From assembly GCA_040902885.1 (NCBI GenBank), contig JBBDWK010000081.1:1-64000 (forward strand): 64,000 nt of DNA. The letters run 5' to 3'. The notes beneath the pieces were generated by a model. That model saw only the letters and a list, made by a program, of their open reading frames with translations, made no database searches and was not told where the DNA came from. The stretch is from JBBDWK01 sp040902885 (GTDB lineage: Bacteria > Acidobacteriota > Terriglobia > Bryobacterales > Bryobacteraceae). The position numbers and the translations under genes were made by a program. Shown piece by piece: positions 47,294-56,622 of the stretch (the stretch's first letter is position 1; each line of letters starts with the position of its first letter).

Positions 47294-48607
47294 TCAGGCA
47301 ACCTCCCGGAGCGAGGCAACGACCGATTTAAAAACTCTTCCGCGATGCTCGTAATTCTCGAATTGATCGAAGCTGGCGCAGGCCGGAGCGAGCAGCACCG
47401 TGTTTCCCGGCTGCGCGCGACGCACGGCCTCGGCGACGGCGGCCTCCAGCGTGCCGCAATCCGTCAGCTCCACGCGGTTCCCGATCTGGCCGCGGATCGT
47501 GGGCGCGGCGGCGCCAATCAACAGCACACCACGCGCCTTGCGCCGGAGGGAATCGGCAAGGACGGTGTAGTCGCTGCCCTTGTCCTTGCCGCCCAGGATG
47601 ACGAACAACCCGCCGTCGAACGCATCCAGGGCCTTTTGCGTAGCGTCCACGTTGGTCGCCTTGGAATCGTTGTAGAAGTCCACGCCGTTCAGCCGGCGAA
47701 CAAACTCCAGGCGGTGTTCCACCCCAGCGAAGCCGCGGATGGCGCGGGCAATTTGTTCCAGGTTCGCGCCCGCCAGCCGTGCGGCGGCCGCCGCGGCCAT
47801 CACATTCTCCAGGTTGTGCCGCCCGCGAATGGGAACGGCGGCGGCGGGAATGACCTCGTCGTCGTCGAACCAGATTCGGCCGTCGCGCAGCCATACGCCC
47901 GGGGTGACGGGGCGCGTGAGACTGAACCACAATGGCGAGGCTTTGGTGCAGGCGGCGTAGCCGACGCAAGTCGCATCGTCGGCATTCAGCACCGCGAAAT
48001 CGCCGGAGCGCTGGGTCTCGAACAGGCGTCCCTTGGCGGCGGCGTACCGCTCCAGCGTCCCGTGCCGGTCGAGATGGTCCGGCGTCACGTTCAAAGCGAC
48101 GCCGATTTCGGCGTGGAAGTCGCTGACAGTCTCCAGTTGAAAACTGGAGAGCTCCAGCACGTTCCACTGGCCGTCCCGGGAAGGGTCGATCATGGCGGTA
48201 ACAGGAGTGCCGATATTGCCGCCGACCTGAACGGGAATTCCGCACTCGCGCAGGATATGTCCCACGAGCGCGGTAGTTGTCGTCTTTCCGTTCGAGCCCG
48301 TAATGCCGATGGTCTTCCCCCTGAGGAACCCTGACGCCAGTTCCACCTCGCCAATCACCCGCACACCCTTCTCGCGCGCCTTCCTCAGCGGCTCCAGGTC
48401 GCTGGGCACGCCCGGCGAGAGCACGATCCAATCGCAGTTCTCGAAAACCTCGTCGCTCTGCAGGCCAAACGGGACTGGCAGTCCGTCTACCGGCTTTGTA
48501 TCCGTGGCGCGCACCTCCGCCCCATGGCGCAGCAACAGATCGACCACAGCCCGGCCGCTGCGGGCCATCCCGACCACGAGCACTTTCTTTCCCGCCGGCG
48601 ATTTCAC
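47294..48607 (-). CDS. murD: UDP-N-acetylmuramoylalanine-D-glutamate ligase
   Basis: Adds D-Glu to UDP-MurNAc-L-Ala. 437 residues. N-terminal Rossmann domain (KVLVVGMARSGRAVVDLLL), ATP loop GSNGKTTTTALVG near 112, central domain with LNVTPDHLDRHGTLE, and the C-terminal domain with FYNDSKATNVDAT. The start overlaps the mraY stop by four bases. Confidence 0.97.
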   Translation of the reverse strand: MKSPAGKKVLVVGMARSGRAVVDLLLRHGAEVRATDTKPVDGLPVPFGLQSDEVFENCDWIVLSPGVPSDLEPLRKAREKGVRVIGEVELASGFLRGKTIGITGSNGKTTTTALVGHILRECGIPVQVGGNIGTPVTAMIDPSRDGQWNVLELSSFQLETVSDFHAEIGVALNVTPDHLDRHGTLERYAAAKGRLFETQRSGDFAVLNADDATCVGYAACTKASPLWFSLTRPVTPGVWLRDGRIWFDDDEVIPAAAVPIRGRHNLENVMAAAAAARLAGANLEQIARAIRGFAGVEHRLEFVRRLNGVDFYNDSKATNVDATQKALDAFDGGLFVILGGKDKGSDYTVLADSLRRKARGVLLIGAAAPTIRGQIGNRVELTDCGTLEAAVAEAVRRAQPGNTVLLAPACASFDQFENYEHRGRVFKSVVASLREVA

Positions 48608-49737
48608 CGTAGCTTCAATGTCGTTAACGCGAATAGCGCCAACACCAAACCCGCAATCCAGAACCGCGCGATGATTTTCGACTCCTGCCAGCCCAGAGCT
48701 TCAAAGTGGTGATGCAAGGGCGCCATCTTGAAAATGCGTTTCCCTCTGAGCTTGAAGCTGCCCACCTGCAAGATCACGGACAGCGCCTCGATCACGAATA
48801 CGCCGCCGATGAACAGCATTAGGATTTCCTGCTTGATCAGCACAGCCACAATCGCCATGCTCGCGCCCAGGGCGAGGGACCCCACATCGCCCATGAAGAC
48901 TTCCGCCGGATGCGCGTTGTACCAGAGAAATCCCAGGCTCGCCCCGGTCATCGCCCCGCAGAAAATGGTCAGCTCGCTGGTGCGAGGATTCCGCACCAGA
49001 TCCAGGTAGGCCGCCAGCTCCGCGTGTCCGCCTGTGTAAGTGAGCGCCGTGAGAGCGCCGGCCGCAATCACCATCAAGCCGATCGCGAGGCCGTCCAACC
49101 CATCCGTCAGATTGACGCCGTTTGAGAATCCCACCACCACCAGAATCAAAAAAATGAAGAACGGCAACACGCCGATCGCGTAGGTCCAGGGGTTTTGCAA
49201 CAGCGAGGGAATCAACAGGTCCGGCCGGAATTGCTTGAAGAACGGAACGTTCATGGCCGTCTCGTAGTTTCCGCGTGAGTGCATCGCCAGCAGCAGCGCA
49301 CCCAGAATCAGCGCCATGGCCACCTGCAGCGTGAACTTTCTCCTGGCCGTCAGCCCGAGGTTGCGTTTCTTGAGCACCTTTGAGTAGTCGTCCCAGAACC
49401 CGATCGCCCCGTAGCCGAGCATTCCGGCCAAAACCAGCCAAATGTGAGCATTGCTGAGGTCGGCCCACAGCAGCGTCGGGATCACGATCGAAATGATGAT
49501 CAGGACGCCGCCCATCGTCGGCGTGCCCGCCTTCTTCTGGTGAGACCTCGGCCCCTCCTCGCGGATATGCTGGCCAATCTGAAATTCGCGCAATCTCGCG
49601 ATCAGCCACGGACCCAGAACCACGCACAGGAACAGCGCCGTCAGGCTGGCGAACGCCGTGCGGGTGGTTACATACCGGAATACCCGGAACGGGCTGACCG
49701 AGGGAAACAGTTGTTCGAAAAGCAGGTAGTAAAGCAT
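48604..49737 (-). CDS. mraY: Phospho-N-acetylmuramoyl-pentapeptide transferase
   Basis: Integral membrane enzyme that transfers phospho-MurNAc-pentapeptide to undecaprenyl phosphate, giving lipid I. 377 residues, about ten helices. Signature segments are KKAGTPTMGG near 68, GVNLTDGLDGLA near 205 (catalytic Asp cluster) and NAHPAEVFMGDVGSLALG near 274, plus the C-terminal HHHFE. The gene begins eight bases after murF. Confidence 0.98.
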   Translation of the reverse strand: MLYYLLFEQLFPSVSPFRVFRYVTTRTAFASLTALFLCVVLGPWLIARLREFQIGQHIREEGPRSHQKKAGTPTMGGVLIIISIVIPTLLWADLSNAHIWLVLAGMLGYGAIGFWDDYSKVLKKRNLGLTARRKFTLQVAMALILGALLLAMHSRGNYETAMNVPFFKQFRPDLLIPSLLQNPWTYAIGVLPFFIFLILVVVGFSNGVNLTDGLDGLAIGLMVIAAGALTALTYTGGHAELAAYLDLVRNPRTSELTIFCGAMTGASLGFLWYNAHPAEVFMGDVGSLALGASMAIVAVLIKQEILMLFIGGVFVIEALSVILQVGSFKLRGKRIFKMAPLHHHFEALGWQESKIIARFWIAGLVLALFALTTLKLR

Positions 49738-49745
49738 CGTCTGCC

Positions 49746-51104
49746 TCAGGAGCGGACCGTCTCCGCGGCATGACTCCCAAGAAATTTCTCCAGGGCCAGT
49801 TCGACCTTCACGCCCCGCGAGCCTTTGAACAGCAAAGCGTCCCCCTCGCGAATCAGTCCGCGCAGAAACTCGCCCGCCGTTGCGGGATCTTCGAAAAAGT
49901 ACGCAGCGCCGCCCGACATTCCCGCCAGCACGGCCTCATCGACCATGTGGCGTGCGGCGCCGCGTATCCCAATCAACAGATCAATCCCGCGTTCCGCGAC
50001 ATATTTGCCTACATCGCGGTGTAACGGCTCGGCCGAACGGCCAAGTTCGAGCATCTCCCCCAGCACGGCCACTCTGCGCCGCGCCGTCGCGGAGGCCAGC
50101 ACGTCAATCATCGATCGCGCCGCCTCCGGGTTGGAGTTGTAGCAGTCGTTCCAAATCGTCACGCCATCGCGCACCAGGCGTTCCCCACGCATCTTCGGAA
50201 GAGTGAAGGCGCTCACCGCCCGGCGCAACGTCTCGAAGGGGACGGCGAAGACCCGCGCAACGGCGAGCGCCGCCAGCACGTTCATCACGCCATGACGTCC
50301 AACAAGCTGTGTTTTGAAGGGCACACGGTCCACGCAGAACCGCACCCACTCGCCGCCCGGTACCATCTCCGTGGCTCGGACATCCGCTCCTGGAGAAAAG
50401 CCGAATGTAATGGAGCGGCCCGCATGCGCATCGCCGAACTTCGCCACGCGCGGATCGTCGGCGTTCAGGACGGCCGTTCCGCCCCGAGGCAGCGCCTGGA
50501 TCAACTCCCGCTTCGCGCGCGCGACATCCTCTATGGAATCGAAATTCTCCACGTGCGCATATCCGGCGTTCGTCACCACGCCGATATCCGGCGCGGCGAT
50601 CTCGCAAAGCGCGCGAATCTCACCGGCGTGATTCATGCCCATCTCGAGCACGGCGGCCCGGCACGCCTCCGGCAGCCGCAGAATGGAGAGCGGAACACCC
50701 ACGTGATTGTTGAGGTTCCCCTCCGTTTTGCCGGCGGCGAGCAGATGCGCGATGGCGTCCTTCGTCGTGGTCTTGCCGGCGCTGCCGGTCACCCCGATTA
50801 CGGTTCCGCCCCATTCCCGGCGCGCTTCCGCCGCAAGCCGTTGCAGCGCGCGCAGCGGATTATCCACTTCGAGGGCGGGTGAAATTCCCCCCGCCCGGCC
50901 GGTCTCCACCACCACGCCCGCCGCGCCGCGCTCCATGGCCGCGGACAGGTAATCGTGGCCGTCGTGGTTCGGCCCTCGCAAAGCGAAGTACAGATCGCCT
51001 GGCGCGAGCGTGCGCGTGTCCACACTCCAGCCGGAGACCATCCGCTCGTCTGCCGCAAAGGGGGCGGAGACGGCTTCGGCGATCTGTCGCCAGGAAAGTT
51101 TCAT
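49746..51104 (-). CDS. murF: UDP-MurNAc-tripeptide-D-alanyl-D-alanine ligase
   Basis: Adds D-Ala-D-Ala to complete the pentapeptide. 452 residues with an N-terminal MurF/E recognition domain (VSGWSVDTRTLAPGDLYFAL), ATP loop GSAGKTTTKDAIAHL near 109, central GMNHAGEIRALCEIA, and C-terminal NDCYNSNPEAARSMID. The start overlaps the murE stop as ATGA. No ddl gene for making D-Ala-D-Ala is in the window. Confidence 0.97.
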   Translation of the reverse strand: MKLSWRQIAEAVSAPFAADERMVSGWSVDTRTLAPGDLYFALRGPNHDGHDYLSAAMERGAAGVVVETGRAGGISPALEVDNPLRALQRLAAEARREWGGTVIGVTGSAGKTTTKDAIAHLLAAGKTEGNLNNHVGVPLSILRLPEACRAAVLEMGMNHAGEIRALCEIAAPDIGVVTNAGYAHVENFDSIEDVARAKRELIQALPRGGTAVLNADDPRVAKFGDAHAGRSITFGFSPGADVRATEMVPGGEWVRFCVDRVPFKTQLVGRHGVMNVLAALAVARVFAVPFETLRRAVSAFTLPKMRGERLVRDGVTIWNDCYNSNPEAARSMIDVLASATARRRVAVLGEMLELGRSAEPLHRDVGKYVAERGIDLLIGIRGAARHMVDEAVLAGMSGGAAYFFEDPATAGEFLRGLIREGDALLFKGSRGVKVELALEKFLGSHAAETVRS

Positions 51105-52594
51105 TCGCGCTCCCGGCGATAGCCGAACCCGCGCAGAACCTCGCGAGCCACCTGACGGTCGTCGAATGGAATTGTCCGGTCTTTCAGAACCTGGTACGTT
51201 TCGTGACCCTTTCCCGCGATCAGCACGATATCGCCGTCGCCAGCCTCCTCAATTGCCCGCCGGATGGCGGTGGCGCGGTCCGGCTCGATGATGTGCGGCG
51301 TATCGTGACGCCGCAGACCCACCAGCGCGTCGTTGATAATGGCCGCCGGCTCTTCCGAGCGCGGGTTATCGGTTGTGAGCACCACCAGATCGCTGAGCTC
51401 GCCCGCCGCGGAAGCCATCAAGGGACGCTTGGCGCGATCGCGGTCGCCGCCGCATCCAAACACGGTGATCAGGCGCTTCATTTCCAGGCTGCGCGCCACG
51501 GCAATGGTGTTGCGCAGGGCATCGTCGGTGTGCGCGTAGTCGACCACCACCAGGAACGGCTGCCTTTCGTCCACGCGCTCGAAGCGTCCGGGGACGGACT
51601 TGAGGTCCGCGATGCCGCGCGCCACCGTCTCCGGCGCAACGCCATAGCTGAGGCCCGCGCTGCACGCCGCCAGAATGTTATAGACGTTGATCCGTCCGAT
51701 CAGCGGGGACTCCACCCGGAAGCGCTCCTTTCGAAACTGTATGTCAAACCGCAGCCCTCGTGAGGTGGAAGAGATGTGGCGGGCGCGTACGTCCGCGTCC
51801 GGCCCCAGACCGTACTGCAGGCACTCGGTCGCGGCTGGGGGTGCAATCGTCTTTCCATATTCGTCGTCGCGATTGATGGCGGCGAAGCGCGGAGGCGGTC
51901 CGCCCGCTCCCTGAAAAAGCAGCTCTTTGGCGGCGAAATACTCCTGCATCGTCCCGTGAAAGTCCAGGTGATCCCGCGTCAGGTTTGTGAACACCGCCGT
52001 GTGGAAATGGAGGCCGTACACTCTGCCCAGCGCCAGCGCGTGGGAGGAAACTTCCATGGTAACGTGCGTGCCTCCCAGCGTCAGCAGCTCGCGAAACAGG
52101 CGATGCAGATCCAATGATTCGGGCGTCGTATTCACGGCCGGCAGAACACGGCCGGCCAGATGGTATTCGATCGTCCCGATGAGGGCGGTTGTGGAACCGG
52201 TCGCGCGCAGAATGGAGTCGATCAGAAAACCAGTGGTGGTCTTTCCATTAGTGCCGGTGATGCCCGTGAGACCGAGTTTCTCATCCGGCGCCCCGTAAAA
52301 CCTGCGTGCGGCGAGCGCCAGAGCCTGGCGGCCATGCGCTACCTCAATCCACTGGCCCGGGAAATCGTCCGGCCTGGGCGATTCGCTGACCACGGCCAGC
52401 GCGCCGCGCTCCAGCGCCTGCCGCGCGAAAGCCCGTCCGTCCGCCTGTTGTCCGGGAAACGCAAAGAAAAGATAGCTGCGAGCAATGCGTCGGGAATCGT
52501 AGTCGAGGCCTTCCACCCGAGCGCCTGTTAGCGCCGCCCCGGCGGGCGTCTTCAGCGGGACGCCTTCCAAGATCTCCCCCACAGTCATCGCCAT
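51101..52594 (-). CDS. murE: UDP-MurNAc-L-Ala-D-Glu-meso-diaminopimelate ligase
   Basis: Third amino-acid ligase of the pathway. 497 residues with ATP loop GTNGKTTTGFL near 115, the central TNLTRDHLDFHGTM and the substrate motif DNPR at 409-412. DNPR is diagnostic for meso-diaminopimelate rather than lysine, so the organism should have Gram-negative-type A1gamma peptidoglycan. The start codon directly follows the ftsI stop. Confidence 0.97.
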   Translation of the reverse strand: MAMTVGEILEGVPLKTPAGAALTGARVEGLDYDSRRIARSYLFFAFPGQQADGRAFARQALERGALAVVSESPRPDDFPGQWIEVAHGRQALALAARRFYGAPDEKLGLTGITGTNGKTTTGFLIDSILRATGSTTALIGTIEYHLAGRVLPAVNTTPESLDLHRLFRELLTLGGTHVTMEVSSHALALGRVYGLHFHTAVFTNLTRDHLDFHGTMQEYFAAKELLFQGAGGPPPRFAAINRDDEYGKTIAPPAATECLQYGLGPDADVRARHISSTSRGLRFDIQFRKERFRVESPLIGRINVYNILAACSAGLSYGVAPETVARGIADLKSVPGRFERVDERQPFLVVVDYAHTDDALRNTIAVARSLEMKRLITVFGCGGDRDRAKRPLMASAAGELSDLVVLTTDNPRSEEPAAIINDALVGLRRHDTPHIIEPDRATAIRRAIEEAGDGDIVLIAGKGHETYQVLKDRTIPFDDRQVAREVLRGFGYRRERE

Positions 52595-54646
52595 CTATCG
52601 GGCCAGGGCTTGCTGCCGCCCCGCCCCCAGAGCGAACTGCACGCGTACCCGCTGCCCGGGCTCCAGTGCCGCGCCCGGCGGCGGAACCTGCTCCCGCGCG
52701 ATACCGGTGCCGTCCAAAAGCACGGGAACGCCCAGAGCCGCAGCCTCCTCCACCACGGCGCGCATGCTCTTGCCGTGGAAGTTGGGCGCCTTGGGACCGG
52801 GTTTTGTTTCTGGGACTTCGGCGACTTGATTTTCCTCCTCGATCAGGGGGCCTTCCGGGCTGAGTTCGGCGATCGACAGGTCCTCCACCTCCAAATCCGC
52901 GGGCGCCTGGGGTGTTTTCCCCTTTTCTTCGGGGACGTCTTCGGGAAGGTCTTTGGGTACGTCCAGCACTCGCAAGGCTTCGCTCGCGACGGCGTGAAAG
53001 ACCGGGCCGGCCACTTTGCCGCCGAATTCGCGCGAGCCGTTCAGCGTCACCACCACCACGATTGCCGGATTGGTTACGGGCGCGAATCCCATGAAGCTCG
53101 CGTTGTAGAAGCTGGTATAACGGCGGTTTTCAAAATCGAAGATTTGGGCGGACCCGGTCTTTCCGGCCGAGCTGTAGCCTTCCAGCCGCGCGTTGCGGCC
53201 GGTTCCCCGCAGGACCACGCCCTCCATCATCTGGCGCATGGTGAATGCGGTCTCCGGTTTCAAGATGCGGACCGGAGGCTCAACCTGCTCCTCCCTGGCC
53301 GCGAACTCGCCCGGCCTCTGCCGCTTCAGCACCAGGCGCGGCTTCACCAGCAGACCTCCATTGGCAATCACCGAGCAGGCGCGCGCCAGTTGCACCGAGG
53401 TCGTGCTGATTTCATGGCCCATGGATACGGAAGCGATCGAGGTCTTGCCCCATCCGTCCAGGCGGCGGAACATGCCGGACGACTCCGCGGGAAGCGGAAT
53501 GCCGCTCTCCTCGCCGAATCCGAACCGCCGCACATAGTTGTGGAGACGCTTCTCCCCCACCCTCATTCCGATCTGAATGGCTCCGATGTTGCTCGACTTC
53601 TCCAGCACCTGCGCCATGGTGATGGTTCCGAAGCCCCGTTTGGCCTCATGCACCACGCGGCCGAAAAACTTCATGGCGCCATTGCCGCAGTTGATCAACG
53701 TGTCCGGACGCAAAGACGTAGTCTCGAGCGCCGCGGCCAGAGTGATTACCTTGAATACGGACCCGGGCTCGAAGGGAGCGGAGACAGCCGAATTCTGTCG
53801 GGCCGCAAGCTCGCCGGCTCCGGTTGGCGGATGGCCGGGATCGTAGCGCGGGTAGTTGGCCATGGCCAGTATCTCGCCCGTATGCGGGTTCATGACGACG
53901 AGGCTGCCAGTGGGGCAGCGGTTCGCTTTAGCCGCGAGAACCAGCTCGCGCTCGGCGACAAACTGGATGCGCTCGTCGATGGAGAGCGTAATGCTCTTGC
54001 CCGCCAGCGGCTCGGCGGAGAGCTGCGATTCGATGCCGCGCCGCTTCACGTCCGTGAGCATGCGCGCCGCGCCTTGCCGGCCGCGCAGCTCGGATTCGAA
54101 ACTCTTCTCTACCCCCACCGTGCCGCTTTCCCGGTGATCCACCGTGCCCACCACGTGCGAGGCGACCAGGCCTTTCGGATAGTGCCGCTGGCTCTCGGAT
54201 TCAAACTCGATCCATTCCAGCCGCAGGCTGCGCAACCGCTCCGACTCGAGTGGCGAGATCTTGCGTTTGATCCAGAGAAAGCCGCGCCGGTTCCGGACGG
54301 CCGAGCGAAGCTTCTCACGCAGCTGATCCGCATCCAGGGAGAGTATGGGGGAGAGGATGTCGGCGGCGACGGCCGGATCGGACAGCAGGAGCGGATTCAC
54401 GAAGACCGAATCCATCGGCACGCTCATCGCCAGTGGCTCGCCGTTGCGGTCGAAGATGGTTCCCCGCGGCGCGGGAATCTCTATCAACCGCTCCTGCTGA
54501 TGCCTCGCCATGCGGGCATATTCGTCATGACGAAGTATCTGAAGATAAATCAGCTTGGCGCAGATCAGGATGGCCCAAAGGAGCGCGCCGGCGGCCAGCC
54601 ATGTCAGCCGGCGGAACGCATCGGACCTGGCGCGAGAGTCGACCAA
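52595..54646 (-). CDS. ftsI: Division transpeptidase FtsI (PBP3-like) with PASTA domain
   Basis: Septal peptidoglycan transpeptidase, 683 residues. One N-terminal helix (LTWLAAGALLWAILICAKLI), dimerisation region with RGTIFDRNGEPLA, and transpeptidase domain with SVFK (Ser296-Lys299), SSN in VLEKSSNIGAI and KTGSAQ. After about residue 560 comes an acidic Pro/Glu linker and a C-terminal PASTA domain (FHGKSMRAVVEEAAALGVPV). PASTA on FtsI is more familiar from Gram-positives but also occurs in Acidobacteria. The gene lies between ftsL and murE. Confidence 0.97.
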   Translation of the reverse strand: MVDSRARSDAFRRLTWLAAGALLWAILICAKLIYLQILRHDEYARMARHQQERLIEIPAPRGTIFDRNGEPLAMSVPMDSVFVNPLLLSDPAVAADILSPILSLDADQLREKLRSAVRNRRGFLWIKRKISPLESERLRSLRLEWIEFESESQRHYPKGLVASHVVGTVDHRESGTVGVEKSFESELRGRQGAARMLTDVKRRGIESQLSAEPLAGKSITLSIDERIQFVAERELVLAAKANRCPTGSLVVMNPHTGEILAMANYPRYDPGHPPTGAGELAARQNSAVSAPFEPGSVFKVITLAAALETTSLRPDTLINCGNGAMKFFGRVVHEAKRGFGTITMAQVLEKSSNIGAIQIGMRVGEKRLHNYVRRFGFGEESGIPLPAESSGMFRRLDGWGKTSIASVSMGHEISTTSVQLARACSVIANGGLLVKPRLVLKRQRPGEFAAREEQVEPPVRILKPETAFTMRQMMEGVVLRGTGRNARLEGYSSAGKTGSAQIFDFENRRYTSFYNASFMGFAPVTNPAIVVVVTLNGSREFGGKVAGPVFHAVASEALRVLDVPKDLPEDVPEEKGKTPQAPADLEVEDLSIAELSPEGPLIEEENQVAEVPETKPGPKAPNFHGKSMRAVVEEAAALGVPVLLDGTGIAREQVPPPGAALEPGQRVRVQFALGAGRQQALAR

Positions 54647-54659
54647 TGGCTGCCTCTGC

Positions 54660-55148
54660 TTAGCGAGAGGATGTTTTCAGATTCATGGCCAGGGCCGGAT
54701 CGTTTCCGTCCAGATGGATCACCTGTCCTGGCTGCGGATTAACCAGTTCCTGCTGCCGGGCGAGCTCTTCCAGGCGATCCGGCCGAAGCAAAGAGGCTTC
54801 CGCCACTTCCAGGCGCTTTCGCTCGTCCAAAAGCTGCTGCCGTTCATGCTTCAGGGCCTGGATCTGGTAGCCGGCGAGAATTCCGGCAACGTTGGGCGCG
54901 ATCGTACTCACTAGCAGCACCGCCGCTACGCAGGCCACCCCGATGGCCGACCAACATTCCCCGCGCGCCCGCGGATCGGCCTCCCGAACCAGCCGCGAGT
55001 TGTCGATACGCTTGGAGAAGAAGTAAACATCTTCATTGGGCAGAGCCCGCAATCGATTCCGCCGTGCGTAGCGCACAACGGTCCTCGCTCCCGCCTCTTC
55101 GCGGGCCGCAAGATCGAACCTTCTGAAAAAAGTCGCCAGCGTCGCCAT
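54660..55148 (-). CDS. ftsL: FtsL-like cell division protein
   Basis: 162 residues with a basic cytoplasmic N-terminal part, one transmembrane helix (IGVACVAAVLLVSTIAPNVA, near 70-90) and a following leucine-zipper-like coiled coil (QALKHERQQLLDERKRLEVA). This topology and the position between rsmH and ftsI identify it as FtsL/LCP-type divisome protein, although sequence conservation of FtsL is always low. It starts about 75 bases after the palindromic element behind rsmH. Confidence 0.85.
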   Translation of the reverse strand: MATLATFFRRFDLAAREEAGARTVVRYARRNRLRALPNEDVYFFSKRIDNSRLVREADPRARGECWSAIGVACVAAVLLVSTIAPNVAGILAGYQIQALKHERQQLLDERKRLEVAEASLLRPDRLEELARQQELVNPQPGQVIHLDGNDPALAMNLKTSSR

Positions 55149-55223
55149 TCTATTCCCGCCTAACCCCGATACCTTCCACCCGTGCCAAACTCCCCTAGCG
55201 CCGGATTATCACCGACGCCTCGG

Positions 55224-55288
55224 CAACCGCTCCCTGACGGTCGCGGCTCCGTAAGTCCTTCCGAGCCGCGACCGTCAGGGAGCGGTTG
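55224..55288. repeat. Dispersed palindromic element, copy 3 (perfect)
   Basis: Two perfect 26-base inverted arms (55224-55249, starting CAACCGCTCCC; 55263-55288, ending GGGAGCGGTTG) around a 13-base loop. The right arm touches the rsmH stop codon at 55289. Transcribed, it would form a very stable hairpin between rsmH and ftsL. Confidence 0.92.
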
Positions 55289-56149
55289 CTAGATCATTTC
55301 CAATGCCCTAAGCTTCGCGCTGCGCGAAGGCGGATTCTCCCGCACTTCCTCTTCGCGCGGCTGCAAGGGGCGCTTCGTGAGAATCACGGCCCGTCCTTCG
55401 CGCGCCAGAGATCGAAACTTTTCCTTGACCTTGCGGTCTTCGAGCGACATGAAGGAGATGGTCACAATGCGCCCGCCGCTCTTGACGACTTCCGGCGCGA
55501 TTTCGAGCAGCCGGTCCAACTCCCCCTGCTCGTCGTTTACCTCCATGCGCAGCGCCATGAACGTGCGCGTCGCAGGGTGCAAACGCCCCGTTCGGGGCAC
55601 GGCCCGCTCCACTACACCCGCCAGGTGCAGCGTGCTCCTTATGGGCCGCGCCCGAACGATTGCTCTGGCTATCTTCCGCGCCCTCCTTTCCTCGCCTAGC
55701 TGATAGATCAGATCGGCGAGCGCCTTTTCGGCACTGTGATTTACCAGATCGCCCGCCGTCGCACCCTGGCTTCGATCCATGCGCATGTCCAGCGGGCCGT
55801 CCGATAAGATTGAGAACCCTCGATCGGCGTCGGTCAACTGATACCGGCTGACGCCAAGGTCGGCCAGCAGCCCGTCGACTTTCTCCATGCCCAGTTCCCA
55901 TGGAGCCTGATCGAGAGTGGAAAAGCTCCCCTGCCTGTAATGAATGCGTTCGCCGAGTTGTGCCGTATTCCGCTTCGCCATCTCCAGCGAGTCCGCATCC
56001 CTGTCGTTCGCTACCACCAAACCCGTCGTCAGCCGCCGCGCGATTTCGGCCGTGTGCCCGCCCAGTCCCGCGGTGGCGTCGATGTAGATACCGTCCGGCC
56101 GCACCGCCAGGAACTCCAGCGCTTCCGCCGCCATTACTGGATAGTGCAT
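55289..56149 (-). CDS. rsmH: 16S rRNA (cytosine1402-N4)-methyltransferase RsmH
   Basis: SAM-dependent methylation of C1402 of 16S rRNA, formerly MraW. 286 residues starting MHYPVMAAEALEFL, motif I IDATAGLGGHTAEIA near 24, then LLADLGVSRYQLTDADRGFS, and the C-terminal segment containing ALRMEVNDEQGELDRLL and FMSLEDRKVKEKF. Slightly shorter than E. coli RsmH (313). Second gene of the dcw cluster, five bases after mraZ. Confidence 0.97.
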   Translation of the reverse strand: MHYPVMAAEALEFLAVRPDGIYIDATAGLGGHTAEIARRLTTGLVVANDRDADSLEMAKRNTAQLGERIHYRQGSFSTLDQAPWELGMEKVDGLLADLGVSRYQLTDADRGFSILSDGPLDMRMDRSQGATAGDLVNHSAEKALADLIYQLGEERRARKIARAIVRARPIRSTLHLAGVVERAVPRTGRLHPATRTFMALRMEVNDEQGELDRLLEIAPEVVKSGGRIVTISFMSLEDRKVKEKFRSLAREGRAVILTKRPLQPREEEVRENPPSRSAKLRALEMI

Positions 56150-56154
56150 GGCCC

Positions 56155-56622
56155 CTATTGCAAGCCCGCCCGCTGCAGAACATCCAGGTCCTCCTCGGGG
56201 GTTACAGCGGCTTCCGCACGGCGCCGCTCGTACACGGCCTCGCTATAGATCTCGACGTGCCCGTTGTAGGCGCATAGCTTCACGCTCTGGTTTTCGATGC
56301 CCAAAGTCCGCCGCAGCTCCGGCGGCAACAGAATTCTCCCCTGCCCGTCCACCTCGGAATCCGCCCCCAAATCGGCGGCGTTGAACGCTACATTGCGCGC
56401 CACCTTGGGGTTCTCCCGGAACTCCTGAAAAAACTTTTGGCTTTGCCGCCACGCCTGAATAGGGTATATATGACCTATGCGGCGATCCAGGCTGGTGACG
56501 AAAAGCTTCTTTTCCGGAAGAGCGGCGAAAAACTCCTGGAAGACGACGGGCAGCTTCAGCCGGCCCTTGTCGTCTACCCGCGCCGGGTACATCCCATTCG
56601 GCGGCTCTACCGGTTGATCCAC
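56155..56622 (-). CDS. mraZ: Transcriptional regulator MraZ
   Basis: 155-residue AbrB-like double-SpoVT regulator, first gene of the dcw cluster. Two repeats: MYPARVDDKGRLKLPVVFQE and SEVDGQGRILLPPELRR. The GTG at 56622 is preceded by AAGGTGGA and I take it as start; ATG 56592 is a possible alternative since MYPARVDDKGR resembles the usual N-terminus. MraZ represses its own operon by binding tandem repeats ahead of the gene; a strong candidate array is present at 56619-56661. Confidence 0.93.
   Translation of the reverse strand: MDQPVEPPNGMYPARVDDKGRLKLPVVFQEFFAALPEKKLFVTSLDRRIGHIYPIQAWRQSQKFFQEFRENPKVARNVAFNAADLGADSEVDGQGRILLPPELRRTLGIENQSVKLCAYNGHVEIYSEAVYERRRAEAAVTPEEDLDVLQRAGLQ

Noticed and set aside
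46151..48334. 727-codon forward frame across ftsW and murD
   Set aside because: Antisense to two certain genes; His/Gln/Arg-rich translation typical of shadow frames.
52610..54742. 710-codon forward frame across ftsI
   Set aside because: Antisense shadow of the transpeptidase gene, no domain.
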